A stretch of DNA of 13,065 nucleotides from an uncultured Clostridia bacterium (GTDB lineage Bacteria; Bacillota; Clostridia; Oscillospirales; Acutalibacteraceae), in contig CAMJHI010000036.1 of assembly GCA_946405475.1 (NCBI GenBank), positions 1-13,065 on the forward strand. Reading direction: 5' to 3'. The notes under the pieces are model-generated. The model was not told the origin of the DNA, made no database searches, and saw only the letters and a list, made by a program, of their open reading frames with translations. The position numbers and the translations under genes were made by a program. The stretch's first letter is position 1. Each line of letters starts with the position of its first letter. Positions 3,874 to 11,771 of the stretch are shown here, one piece after another.

Positions 3874-5916
3874 TCAGTTCATGCCGTAAGGTCCCACGCT
3901 GTCGAACAGCGCAAGAACCGCCGCCTTCAGGGCGGCGTTTTTTGCTGCCCGCAGCGCGGGGTCCTGCAGGAGCACCCCTTTGGCCGCGTCCTGCGCCTGC
4001 TTGAGCAGCGCCATATCCTGCGACAGGTCGGCGATCTTCATTTCGGGCAGGCCGTGCTGTCGGCTGCCGAAAAAGTCGCCGGGGCCGCGCAGCTTCAGAT
4101 CCTCATCGGCAATGCGGAACCCGTCGGTGGTCTGGCACATGATCTTCAGCCGCCGTCTGGCCGTGTCGCCCTTCGCGTCGGAAACCAGAATGCAGGTCGA
4201 CCGGTGCTGCCCGCGCCCCACGCGGCCGCGCAGCTGGTGCAGCTGCGACAGCCCGAACCGGTCGGCGTTTTCGATCACCATGATCACGGCGTTGGGCACG
4301 TCGATGCCCACCTCGATCACCGTGGTGGAGACCAGAAGCTGGATGTCACCGGCGGCAAAGGCGGCCATGACCTGTTCCTTTTCTTTCGGCTTCATCTTGC
4401 CGTGGAGCAGCCCGACCGTGCAGCCGCGAAACTCGTGGTTTGCCAGCTCTTCGGCATAGGCGGTCGCCGCCGTCAGCTCCGGCGTTTCGCCGTCCTCCAC
4501 CAGCGGGCAGACGACGTAGCCCTGCCGGCCTTCCTCCAGATGCTTTCTCACGTATTCATACGCCCGGTGCCGTTTGTCCGACCCGATGGCGTAGGTTTCG
4601 ATTTTTTGCCGCCCGGCGGGCAATTCATCCAGAAGCGACACGTCAAGGTCGCCGTAGATCATCAGCGCGAGCGTGCGGGGGATGGGGGTGGCCGACATGA
4701 CCAGCGTGTGCGGATTGAGCCCTTTGGCGCTCAATTCGCTGCGCTGCCCCACGCCGAAGCGGTGCTGCTCATCGGTGATGACCAGCGCGAGGCGCTGAAA
4801 GGTCACGTCCTTTTGAATGAGGGCGTGCGTGCCGATGACGATGTCGATCCGCCCTTCGGCGATCTCCTGCTTGAGCCGCTTTTTTTCGGCGGCGGGCGTG
4901 GAGCCCACCAGCAGCGCCACGGAAAGTCCGGTGCCCTTGAGCAGCTCGGTGAAGGTCTTGTGGTGCTGGATCGCTAAAATCTCAGTCGGCGCCATGACCG
5001 CCGTTTGCAGGCCGTTTCTGGCGCAGTTAAAGGCAAGGGCCGCCGCCACCGCCGTTTTGCCCGAGCCGACGTCGCCCTGCAACAGGCGGCTCATGGGGAT
5101 CTCGCCCATCATGTCATGTACGCATTCCGCCATGGCGCGGCGCTGCGCCCCCGTCGGGGTGAAGGGGAGACAGCGCAGGAATTCTTCGGTCGTGTCGGTT
5201 TGCAGCCGCAGACCCGTCAGGCGGCGGTTGCGCGAACGCAACAGCATCATGCCCGTTTGCAGCACGAACAGTTCTTCAAAGCAGAGCCGTCGGCGCGCGC
5301 GCAGCATCATGCGCTGCGACTGCGGAAAATGGATGCCCCGCAGCGCGTCGGCGTAATCGCACAGATCGTATTGCTTGCGGATGCTTTCGTCGAGCGGGTC
5401 GGGCGGCAGCTCGGTCAGCCCCTCCAGCGCGCGTTTCACACAGCCCTCGATGGTGCGCGAGGTCAGCGACTGCGTCTGCGGATAGATCGGGCGGATGCGT
5501 TCGCCCGTGGTCGCGCGCTCGATCTGCGGCGAGACCATTTCGTGCAGATAGGCGTTGGCGTTCATGCGGCCGAAAAACAGAAAGGTTTCGCCCTCGACCA
5601 GTTTTTCCGCCGCGTAGCGGTTGTTGAAGATGGTGACCTTCATCAGGCTTTCGCCGTCGGTCACGTCGCATTTATAAATGGTCATGCCCTTGCGGATCAT
5701 CGCCTTGCTCACCCGCCCGGCGACCATGGCCTTGACGCAGCAGGGTTCGCCCGGCACAGCCTGACTGATCCGCACCGTCCGGCTCCAATCCTCATAAGCG
5801 CGGGGATAAAGGCGCAGCAGATCGCCGACGGTCTCGACCCCGAGCCGCCGGAACAGCCGGGCGCGCGCTTCGCCCACGCCCTTTAAGTATTGGATGCTGC
5901 TTTCAAAACTGACCAT
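3874..5916 (-). CDS. recG: ATP-dependent DNA helicase RecG
   Basis: RecG remodels stalled replication forks and branch-migrates recombination intermediates. The 680-residue length is normal. The N-terminal helical and OB-fold wedge region (about 1-150) begins with LKGVGEARARLFRRLG, typical of RecG. The helicase core shows Walker A GDVGSGKT (281-288), APTEILA (309-315), GTHALIQ (362-368), DEQH box (382-385), MSATPIPRTLA (407-417) and motif VI QLRGRVGRG (561-569). The conserved C-terminal part includes FRIADEDLKLRGPGDFFGSRQHG (split: 600-610 and 611-622). The start ATG has GGGGAC just upstream. It is the last gene of the protease-ymdB-binding protein operon, 60 bases after its neighbour, with a hairpin in the gap. 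Its end carries the terminator of the convergent regulator. Confidence 0.98.
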   Translation of the reverse strand: MVSFESSIQYLKGVGEARARLFRRLGVETVGDLLRLYPRAYEDWSRTVRISQAVPGEPCCVKAMVAGRVSKAMIRKGMTIYKCDVTDGESLMKVTIFNNRYAAEKLVEGETFLFFGRMNANAYLHEMVSPQIERATTGERIRPIYPQTQSLTSRTIEGCVKRALEGLTELPPDPLDESIRKQYDLCDYADALRGIHFPQSQRMMLRARRRLCFEELFVLQTGMMLLRSRNRRLTGLRLQTDTTEEFLRCLPFTPTGAQRRAMAECVHDMMGEIPMSRLLQGDVGSGKTAVAAALAFNCARNGLQTAVMAPTEILAIQHHKTFTELLKGTGLSVALLVGSTPAAEKKRLKQEIAEGRIDIVIGTHALIQKDVTFQRLALVITDEQHRFGVGQRSELSAKGLNPHTLVMSATPIPRTLALMIYGDLDVSLLDELPAGRQKIETYAIGSDKRHRAYEYVRKHLEEGRQGYVVCPLVEDGETPELTAATAYAEELANHEFRGCTVGLLHGKMKPKEKEQVMAAFAAGDIQLLVSTTVIEVGIDVPNAVIMVIENADRFGLSQLHQLRGRVGRGQHRSTCILVSDAKGDTARRRLKIMCQTTDGFRIADEDLKLRGPGDFFGSRQHGLPEMKIADLSQDMALLKQAQDAAKGVLLQDPALRAAKNAALKAAVLALFDSVGPYGMN
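3919..3943 (+). terminator. Terminator of the AbrB-family gene, inside the recG coding region
   Basis: CGCCGCC (3919-3925) pairs with GGCGGCG (3931-3937) around a five-base loop, followed by six T residues (3938-3943) on the plus strand. It lies 46 bases past the regulator's stop, within the last ~25 codons of recG on the other strand. No terminator with the opposite polarity is seen for recG nearby. Confidence 0.8.
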
Positions 5917-5935
5917 ATCGGTCCCCGCTTTTCAA

Positions 5936-5974
5936 AACGCAAGCCGTGCCGCCCCAAAAGCGACACGGCGCGTT
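5936..5974 (-). other. Intercistronic hairpin between the binding-protein gene and recG
   Basis: GCCGTG (5943-5948) pairs with CACGGC (5964-5969), extended by AACGC (5936-5940) with GCGTT (5970-5974). On the minus strand only TTTT follows, so it is a weak terminator at best. It may lower recG expression relative to the upstream genes or protect their mRNA 3' end. Confidence 0.5.
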
Positions 5975-5976
5975 GA

Positions 5977-7521
5977 TTATTTGACCTGCCATGATTCGAT
6001 GCTGTAAAACCCGTCCGACGCGGTGGCGATGACCGTGCCGCCGATGGAACGGGCGGTCATGGCCAGCCCCGTGCGGAAGCACAGCGGTACGAACGGCGTT
6101 TTTTCGTCGAATGCGGCGCAGAATTCGCTGAGCGATTTTTCGCCCGCGCGCAGCGCATTGTATTCCGCCAGACAAATCACGCCGTCCTCATCCCTGACGG
6201 CGGTGTGCGCCGCGCCGCCCGCGGCAAAAAAGGCGGACAGGCTCATGTTGCCGGGCAGCTTGATCTCGCCCAGATACATTTCATATTCGCCCTTGGCGAT
6301 CGCCTTTTGATAATCTTTATAGCCGAGCTCGATGATATGCACGTGGAAATTGATCTTTTCCAGCTGCGCCTTGATCGAGCGCGCGCAGGCGCGCTTGAAG
6401 GCGTTATCCTTGCACACGACCAGATTGGTGGCCAGGCTTTTGGTGGTGCTGGCGCGGTAGCCGTAGCCGTTGATCTTGGTGTAACCCGCGGCCTTGAGCA
6501 TTTCGAGCGCCCCGGTCGGGTCGCCGGAAAGCGACACGGCGGAAGCCACGTTGGCCATCGCCCCCCATTTGGGGTGGAACGGCAGCGCGGCCGCGGTCGC
6601 GTGCCCCTGAAAGCCCGCGGAAACCAGATCGTCGCGGCTGAGCAGCACCGAAACCGCCCGGCGGACCGGCTCTTCGGTGAAAATGCTCTTGCCGCTGTTG
6701 AACGCCAGATAGACCAGATTGGTCGTTTCCACGACCGCAACGCCCGAATTGACGCGGCGGTATTCGCCGCCGGAAAGATCGTCCAGCCAGAAATCATAGT
6801 TGCCGATCTCCAGCCCGTAGGGCATGCCGTCGGTCTCGGCCACTTCATACAAATGGATCTCCGGCACGGACGCGGTGGGGTGCAGGGCGTTTTCGCTGGC
6901 TTTGAGCACGGCGCCCGGCAGCTCGCCCTCGGGAACGTAACGGCCGCAGCCGATCGGCAGCTCCTGATCCTTTTCGGCGGTGCCCTGCTTCACGATCGGG
7001 AACGTCAGGCAGGCCAGCGCGTAAGCGTCGCTGCCCGTCAGCGAAAAAACAACGCCGTCACCCGTGGCGGAGGCGGAAGAAAAACCGGCCAGACGGGCGC
7101 TGTACATGTCGCTTTTTTTGGCCTTGCGGAAGGAATAGGTCACGTCGTCCGCCGTGACGGGGGTGCCGTCGGAAAACACGGCGGCGTCGTTGAGCGTTAC
7201 GGCGACCGTTTTGCCGCTCACCGTGCCGGAAGCTGCCGCCACCGGCTGCGGCTCAAAGGCTTCGTCCAGACGGTAGAGCCCGTCGAACAGCAGCGGCATG
7301 AGCGCCTGATTGACCGTGCTTTTGGCAACGTAGGGGTTCAGCCCGTCGTTGTGCGCCAGCGGCAGCGTGACCGTGCCCGGCTGCGTTTCCTCCAGCGGCT
7401 GCGGCTGCGTGGTCGCTTTTTGGGGCTGACCGGGCTCGGCAGGCTCTTGGGAACAGGCGCCGAGCAGCAGCAGGACCGCCGAAAGCGCGGCGGCGATCAG
7501 TCGTTTTGCGGTTTGTTTCAT
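5977..7521 (-). CDS. Solute-binding lipoprotein, ABC transporter family 5 (peptide/nickel type)
   Basis: A 514-residue lipoprotein of the SBP_bac_5 family, which captures oligopeptides, nickel or similar ligands outside the membrane for an ABC importer. The signal peptide ends in lipobox LGAC (Cys23), followed by a Pro/Gln/Thr linker. Family features are NPYVAKSTVNQALMPLLFDGLYRLD (62-86; split at about 75), the strand VTLNDAAVFSDGTPVTADDV, AVSVLLSRDDLVSAGFQG and a C-terminal lobe with RACARSIKAQLEKINFHVHIIEL. The DGTPVTADDV segment is the classic family signature. No permease or ATPase gene is nearby, so it is an orphan. The start lies four bases after the ymdB-type stop, and its SD (GAGGATGA) overlaps that stop, suggesting coupled translation. 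The ligand cannot be told from sequence. Confidence 0.9.
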   Translation of the reverse strand: MKQTAKRLIAAALSAVLLLLGACSQEPAEPGQPQKATTQPQPLEETQPGTVTLPLAHNDGLNPYVAKSTVNQALMPLLFDGLYRLDEAFEPQPVAAASGTVSGKTVAVTLNDAAVFSDGTPVTADDVTYSFRKAKKSDMYSARLAGFSSASATGDGVVFSLTGSDAYALACLTFPIVKQGTAEKDQELPIGCGRYVPEGELPGAVLKASENALHPTASVPEIHLYEVAETDGMPYGLEIGNYDFWLDDLSGGEYRRVNSGVAVVETTNLVYLAFNSGKSIFTEEPVRRAVSVLLSRDDLVSAGFQGHATAAALPFHPKWGAMANVASAVSLSGDPTGALEMLKAAGYTKINGYGYRASTTKSLATNLVVCKDNAFKRACARSIKAQLEKINFHVHIIELGYKDYQKAIAKGEYEMYLGEIKLPGNMSLSAFFAAGGAAHTAVRDEDGVICLAEYNALRAGEKSLSEFCAAFDEKTPFVPLCFRTGLAMTARSIGGTVIATASDGFYSIESWQVK

Positions 7522-7525
7522 CGGT

Positions 7526-8302
7526 TCATCCTCTTATATTGATCCGCTCCACCGCCGTCGTTTTGCCGCTTGCGCGGTCGATTGTGAACAGACAGCCGTT
7601 GAGCATGCACTCCCCGTCGGCGATGTCGAAGCGTTCCGGCATGCCGGTTTTGAGCTTGTTGATGATGATGGGCGGCTTCACGCCCAGAACGGACTGCACC
7701 GGCCCCGTCATGCCAAGGTCGGTGATGTAGCCCGTGCCGCCGGGCAGGATCTGCTCGTCGGCGGTCTGCACGTGGGTGTGCGTACCGAACACAACGCTCA
7801 CGCGCCCGTCCAGATAAAAGCCGAGCGCGCGCTTTTCGCCCGTGGCCTCGGCGTGAAAATCGCACAGCACGATGCGGCAGTCGGCCAGCTCTTTGAGCAT
7901 TTCATCCGCCGCGGTGAAGGGGTTGCCGCCCTCCATGAACGCGTTGCCCAGCAGGTTGAATATGCCCACGCGCACGCTGCCCAGATCGGCCACGGCGAAC
8001 CCCTTGCCGGGGTTGCCGGCATACACGTTGGCCGGGCGCACCACGCTCAGGGTGTGGTCGAGGTAGTCGTAGACCTCGCGGCGGCGAAACACGTGGTTGC
8101 CGGTCGTGATGACATCCGCACCGGCGTTGAACAGCTCCTGCGCGCTGGTGGGGGTGATGCCGTTGCCCGCGGCGGAGTTTTCGCCGTTGACAAGGCACAG
8201 ATCGACCTGCTTGAGCTTTTTTAACGTGGGCAGGCGGCGGCGCAGATAGGCGCACCCCTGCGCGCCCGTCACGTCGCCGATGGCTAATATATTGATGTTC
8301 AT
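7526..8302 (-). CDS. ymdB: YmdB-family metallophosphoesterase (2',3'-cyclic nucleotide phosphodiesterase type)
   Basis: A 258-residue single-domain enzyme. In Bacillus subtilis YmdB hydrolyses 2',3'-cyclic nucleotides and influences the choice between motility and biofilm. Metal-binding motifs are all present: GDVTG (Asp10), VNGENSA (Glu41, Asn42), TTGNHVF (Asn69, His70), DFHAEATGEKRALG (His150) and GTHTHVQTAD (His175, His177). DLGMTGP (195-201) is also typical. GNHVF replaces the more usual GNHTW. The start at 8300-8302 has AAAAAAGGAA just upstream. An alternative ATG at 8339-8341 would overlap the protease gene and lacks an SD. It is the second gene of the protease operon, 22 bases after it. 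Usual neighbours of ymdB (rny, spoVS) are not seen here. Confidence 0.93.
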   Translation of the reverse strand: MNINILAIGDVTGAQGCAYLRRRLPTLKKLKQVDLCLVNGENSAAGNGITPTSAQELFNAGADVITTGNHVFRRREVYDYLDHTLSVVRPANVYAGNPGKGFAVADLGSVRVGIFNLLGNAFMEGGNPFTAADEMLKELADCRIVLCDFHAEATGEKRALGFYLDGRVSVVFGTHTHVQTADEQILPGGTGYITDLGMTGPVQSVLGVKPPIIINKLKTGMPERFDIADGECMLNGCLFTIDRASGKTTAVERINIRG

Positions 8303-8324
8303 AGCGTTCCTTTTTTCTCTTTTG

Positions 8325-11300
8325 TTATTCGGCCGGTTCATACAGGTTGACGATCACGTCATCCAGCAGAGCGCAGCGTTCCAGCAGCAGCTTGTCTTCT
8401 TCGGTCAGGCTGCCGTCGCAGTCGGCGTCGCCCGCGATGAACCGGATGCCCTGCGGTACTTCGATCAGCCCGTTCAGACACAGGCCGACGAGGTAGGCGT
8501 CATATCCGTCGACCAGAGCGTCGCCGTCAACGTCGCCGAGCACGACAACGTCGTAAACGATATCCTCGCAGCCGTCCTTGGTCAGCACGATCTGCGCGCC
8601 CGTGGAATAGTTGCCGTTTTCGTTGACCTGTTCGGTCACGGTATAGTCCTGCGTCGCCGTCAGAGCGTCGGCGAGCAGCGCGGCGTTGTCCTGCCTGGTC
8701 ACAATGATTTTTTCATTGACGTCAACGACGATATCGCTGTTGTCGGTTTCGGGCACCGGCTCTTCGTAAACATAGGGAACCAGCTGGCTGATGGCGTCGT
8801 TGATCGCCTGCGCCATGGCGTCGACCGCCGCCTGCTGGCTGAGCAGCTTGCCCCGCCGCACGGCGTTGATCGCCGTCGTGACCGCGTCAAAGCTGACGTA
8901 ATCCGCCGGGTCGAGCGCATTGGCCGCGGCAATGGCAGCGTCCACCGCGGTATAATCCGCATAGATCGGGTCGAGTCTGTAAATGGCGGAGATCAGCTCC
9001 TGCGCCCAGTTGTCGACGATATCCTGTTCAAAGGAATAGCGGTTGTAGTCGATTTCATCGAGGATCGCCTGCACCGCGTCAAAGTTGGTGTAATCGGTGG
9101 GCACAAGGTTGCTGGCCACGCCCACGTAACGGGTGAGCTCGCTGTAATCCGCGCGCGTGCTGATCGAGCGCAGCGCCTCGAGCACGCAAAGCTCCATGTC
9201 GATCATCCGTCCGTCGCCCGTGAAGGGGTGATATTCCAGCTCGGCGTCGGGCGAAGCCGGGGTGCCCTGGAACAGATCGGTGTTGTCTTCCACAACGTGA
9301 CGGCTGTTGTTCGGGGAGCAGATGATCTGCTTGACCTGCGCGCCGGTCAGGTCGGGGTTGATGGCAAAGCACGCGCCCGCGATCGCCGTGACGATCGGCG
9401 CCGCCTGCGAGGTGCCGCTCATGCCGGCATACTGGCTTCTGGTGCCGGTGGTGTCGACGCTCGTGCTCACCACCGTAACGCCGGGGGCGTAAATATCCAC
9501 GCGGCTGCCGCCGTTGCCGCAGTACATCATCTTGAACCGCGGACCGTCGGCTTCGGTCGAAAGGTTTTCCGCCGCGCCGACCACGAGCACGCGGTCATAG
9601 ACCGCCGAGGATTCCGCCGCCGTCACGCCGTTGTCCGAGCTGCCGTAGTTGTAAGCCTGTTTGCGGATGGAGCAGAACAGGCCGTTCTGGTAAGCGTCCA
9701 CACTGCGGAACCAGTTTCCGTCCTGGCTGGCGTTGACGGCGTTGGTGTAGCCCAGCCGGATATCCTGCACGCCGTTGCCGGCGGACTGCACGACAACGAA
9801 TTCCTTGCCGTCCTCGAGCAGGCTGGTCATCATGGCGACGCAGTACTCCGCGTAATAGCCGAGGCTGGCGTCGTTGTACGGCTTCAGATAAGGGTTCTGC
9901 CCGTCTTTTTTATAATTGTTGTTCACCCCGAGCGAAAGGTTGACCGCCTTGGCGCCGCTGGTGATCTCATCCACCACGGCCTCGACCACAAAGGCAAGGG
10001 TGCCGTTCTGAACGAAGTTGGCGGCGTAGATGTTGGTGTCCCAGAGCAGACCGGTGATGCCCTTGTTGTTGTTGGCGGCTGCGCCCATGATCCCGGCTAC
10101 GTGCGTGCCGTGCTGGCCGCTGCCGATGTCGGTGTTATCAGCCTCGTAATCCTCCAGGAACTCACTGTCGGCAAAGCGGATCAGGTCGTCGAAATCCTCG
10201 TGCGTCGTGAAAACGGCGGAATCCACCATGCCGAGGTTGACGTGGTTTATGTAGCTGTTGTAATCCCACGCGGCGGGCGCATTGACCGCGTTGACCGACC
10301 AGTTGTAGCCGTTCGGATAGTCGGCGTTCCACGTCGGATTGTTCATCATCCATTTGTCGTTGGGGATCTCGTTGGTCTGCAGGTCGACCGCAAATTCGGG
10401 CATGGCCAGCCGCACCTCGTCAAACTGTGCGAACCGGCTGCAATAATCCTCCAGCTCCTCAAAGCTCTGCGCCTTCACGCGCGCCTGATACAGATCCGAC
10501 GCATACACCTCGCCCACGCGCACGCCGCCCAGCGAGCGGATGACTTCATCGGCGCGTTCCGGCGCGGTGCCGTTTTTGAAAAAGACGTCGACCAAGCCGT
10601 TGACGTAGGTCAGATCGTCGTGCTGACGCAGTTCATCCGGCTCGCAACGGAGCAGGTGACCCTTGTCGTAGGTCAGGTGGTAGGTTTCGCGCTGGGTGCG
10701 CCCGTCCTCCAGATAAGAGGTGACGGTGATCTCATTGTCGCCCGGCTTGAGGTCGAACCGATCCACCGACCAGGAGCAGCCGTCCATCACGGCTTCGCCG
10801 CACACATCCGGCTCATAGTTGTCGATGGCGGCGCGCACCTCATAGGTGACCTTTTGCACCGTACCGGCGGCCACGGTTTTGCCGCTGAGGGAGGTGATGT
10901 ATTCGGTGAGGGTCGAATCCTCTTCGACCGGGGGTTCGACCGTGGTTTCAAAATAGCTCTTTTTGGCGGAGGATGCCATGTATTTCACCCGGACGGTCAC
11001 GGGGTATTCCCGGCCGTCGAGCGTGACGGTGTCCTGCAGGGTGAATTCCTGCAGCGCGACGGTGCCCCAGGCGTTGACCTGCAGCAGGTTGAAGCAGGGC
11101 AGCAGCATCAGCACCGCCAGCACGACAGAAACCGCCTTGGGCGCTTTTTTGCGGCGCAGTACGGCGGCCAGGATGACGGCTCCCGCGATCACGACCGCCG
11201 CCGCCGCGGCGATGCCGATGGTCGATTTGCGCACGCCCGAGCCGTTGGAGCCGATGAAGCCATCAGCCTGCGTCAGCGGCAGCCTGAGCTCAAGGCTGTG

Positions 11301-11561
11301 ACCCGCCTCAAACATCGACGCTTCAGCGTCGGTTTTCGCGGAAGAGCGCAGCTCGCCCGGCAGCTCGCAGATCAACTGCACGCCGCTGACCGGAAAGCCG
11401 TTTTCGTTTTTGAGGGTCACGGTGTATTTGTCGTTTTTCTGCCCGGTCGTCAGCCCGAGTCCGTATTCGTTGGCCGTGGCGGCCAGGGAAGAGAAGCCGA
11501 GCAGGGAGCAGAGCAATATCGCAAAAACAACGGATATGATTCGTTTGATGCCTTGAGTCAT
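8325..11561 (-). CDS. Cell-surface subtilisin-like protease with FIVAR-like repeats and a dockerin-like C-terminus
   Basis: A 1,078-residue secreted S8 protease. Order: signal peptide (to ~27); small beta domain (~30-108); membrane helix STIGIAAAAAVVIAGAVILA (~113-132) ending in RRKK; a second signal-like helix (~144-161, ...LQVNA); an Ig-like region (~210-300); an I9-like propeptide (~317-393); catalytic domain (~400-760); FIVAR-like repeats (~825-930); dockerin-like module (1009-1062). The catalytic set is complete: Asp447 (GMVDSAV, not DTG), His484 (GQHGTHVAG), Asn596 (SAGNG), Ser718 (GMSGTSQAAP). Both dockerin loops have Asp-x-Asp-x-Asp calcium ligands (GDVDGDALVDGYD, GDADCDGSLTEED). ATG 11559-11561 is preferred; AAAGGA is ten bases upstream. 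A GTG six bases earlier has shorter spacing. First gene of a four-gene operon. The substrate is unknown; a cohesin partner is not in the window. Confidence 0.93.
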   Translation of the reverse strand: MTQGIKRIISVVFAILLCSLLGFSSLAATANEYGLGLTTGQKNDKYTVTLKNENGFPVSGVQLICELPGELRSSAKTDAEASMFEAGHSLELRLPLTQADGFIGSNGSGVRKSTIGIAAAAAVVIAGAVILAAVLRRKKAPKAVSVVLAVLMLLPCFNLLQVNAWGTVALQEFTLQDTVTLDGREYPVTVRVKYMASSAKKSYFETTVEPPVEEDSTLTEYITSLSGKTVAAGTVQKVTYEVRAAIDNYEPDVCGEAVMDGCSWSVDRFDLKPGDNEITVTSYLEDGRTQRETYHLTYDKGHLLRCEPDELRQHDDLTYVNGLVDVFFKNGTAPERADEVIRSLGGVRVGEVYASDLYQARVKAQSFEELEDYCSRFAQFDEVRLAMPEFAVDLQTNEIPNDKWMMNNPTWNADYPNGYNWSVNAVNAPAAWDYNSYINHVNLGMVDSAVFTTHEDFDDLIRFADSEFLEDYEADNTDIGSGQHGTHVAGIMGAAANNNKGITGLLWDTNIYAANFVQNGTLAFVVEAVVDEITSGAKAVNLSLGVNNNYKKDGQNPYLKPYNDASLGYYAEYCVAMMTSLLEDGKEFVVVQSAGNGVQDIRLGYTNAVNASQDGNWFRSVDAYQNGLFCSIRKQAYNYGSSDNGVTAAESSAVYDRVLVVGAAENLSTEADGPRFKMMYCGNGGSRVDIYAPGVTVVSTSVDTTGTRSQYAGMSGTSQAAPIVTAIAGACFAINPDLTGAQVKQIICSPNNSRHVVEDNTDLFQGTPASPDAELEYHPFTGDGRMIDMELCVLEALRSISTRADYSELTRYVGVASNLVPTDYTNFDAVQAILDEIDYNRYSFEQDIVDNWAQELISAIYRLDPIYADYTAVDAAIAAANALDPADYVSFDAVTTAINAVRRGKLLSQQAAVDAMAQAINDAISQLVPYVYEEPVPETDNSDIVVDVNEKIIVTRQDNAALLADALTATQDYTVTEQVNENGNYSTGAQIVLTKDGCEDIVYDVVVLGDVDGDALVDGYDAYLVGLCLNGLIEVPQGIRFIAGDADCDGSLTEEDKLLLERCALLDDVIVNLYEPAE

Positions 11562-11599
11562 ATGCACGCCGTCCTTTCTTCATACAATAATACAGTTTA

Positions 11600-11628
11600 A
11601 GTATATAACGACTTTTTGTCACTGTCAA
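11600..11628 (-). promoter_or_regulatory. Promoter of the protease-ymdB-binding protein-recG operon
   Basis: On the minus strand TTGACA (11623-11628) and TATACT (11600-11605) lie 17 bases apart, close to the sigma-A consensus. Transcription would start near 11593, about 30 bases before the protease start. It is divergent from the zinc-ribbon gene promoter. Confidence 0.88.
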
Positions 11629-11681
11629 GAACCGTTGACCAAAACGGGGCGCTGCAGTCAGAAAAAGCGTTGGGAAAAGTA

Positions 11682-11710
11682 TTGATTTTATTGGACGGAT
11701 ATGATAAAAT
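11682..11710 (+). promoter_or_regulatory. Promoter of the zinc-ribbon membrane protein gene
   Basis: TTGATT (11682-11687) and TAAAAT (11705-11710) are separated by 17 bases. Transcription would begin near 11717, leaving a leader of about 55 bases before the GGAGG site (11759-11763). Confidence 0.6.
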
Positions 11711-11771
11711 ACAAAATATCTATACAGTGTTTTTGTGCAGATTGATTACGACTCAAACGGAGGGAACGCAC

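Noticed and set aside
4054..5886. Long plus-strand frames opposite recG
   Set aside because: RecG on the minus strand is unambiguous. The opposing frames lack ribosome sites and known motifs.
6205..7542. Plus-strand frame of 445 codons opposite the solute-binding protein gene
   Set aside because: The minus-strand gene has a lipobox and family signatures; the opposing frame shows only complement-type composition.
7526..8302. Toxin-antitoxin or defence reading of the phosphodiesterase next to the protease
   Set aside because: The protein has the full YmdB motif set and normal length, and no effector, nuclease or sensor gene of a known defence system is nearby.
8303..8341. Upstream ATG extending the ymdB-type protein by 13 residues
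   Set aside because: The extension overlaps the protease stop, has no SD and reads as a basic tail. The ATG at 8302 has AAAAAAGGAA before it and matches the family N-terminus.
8280..11600. Very long open frame (about 1,100 codons) on the plus strand opposite the protease
   Set aside because: It is antisense to a gene with a full catalytic triad, promoter and SD. Its translation is rich in Arg, His, Val and Gly with no recognisable domain, as expected from the complement of a GC-rich coding sequence.
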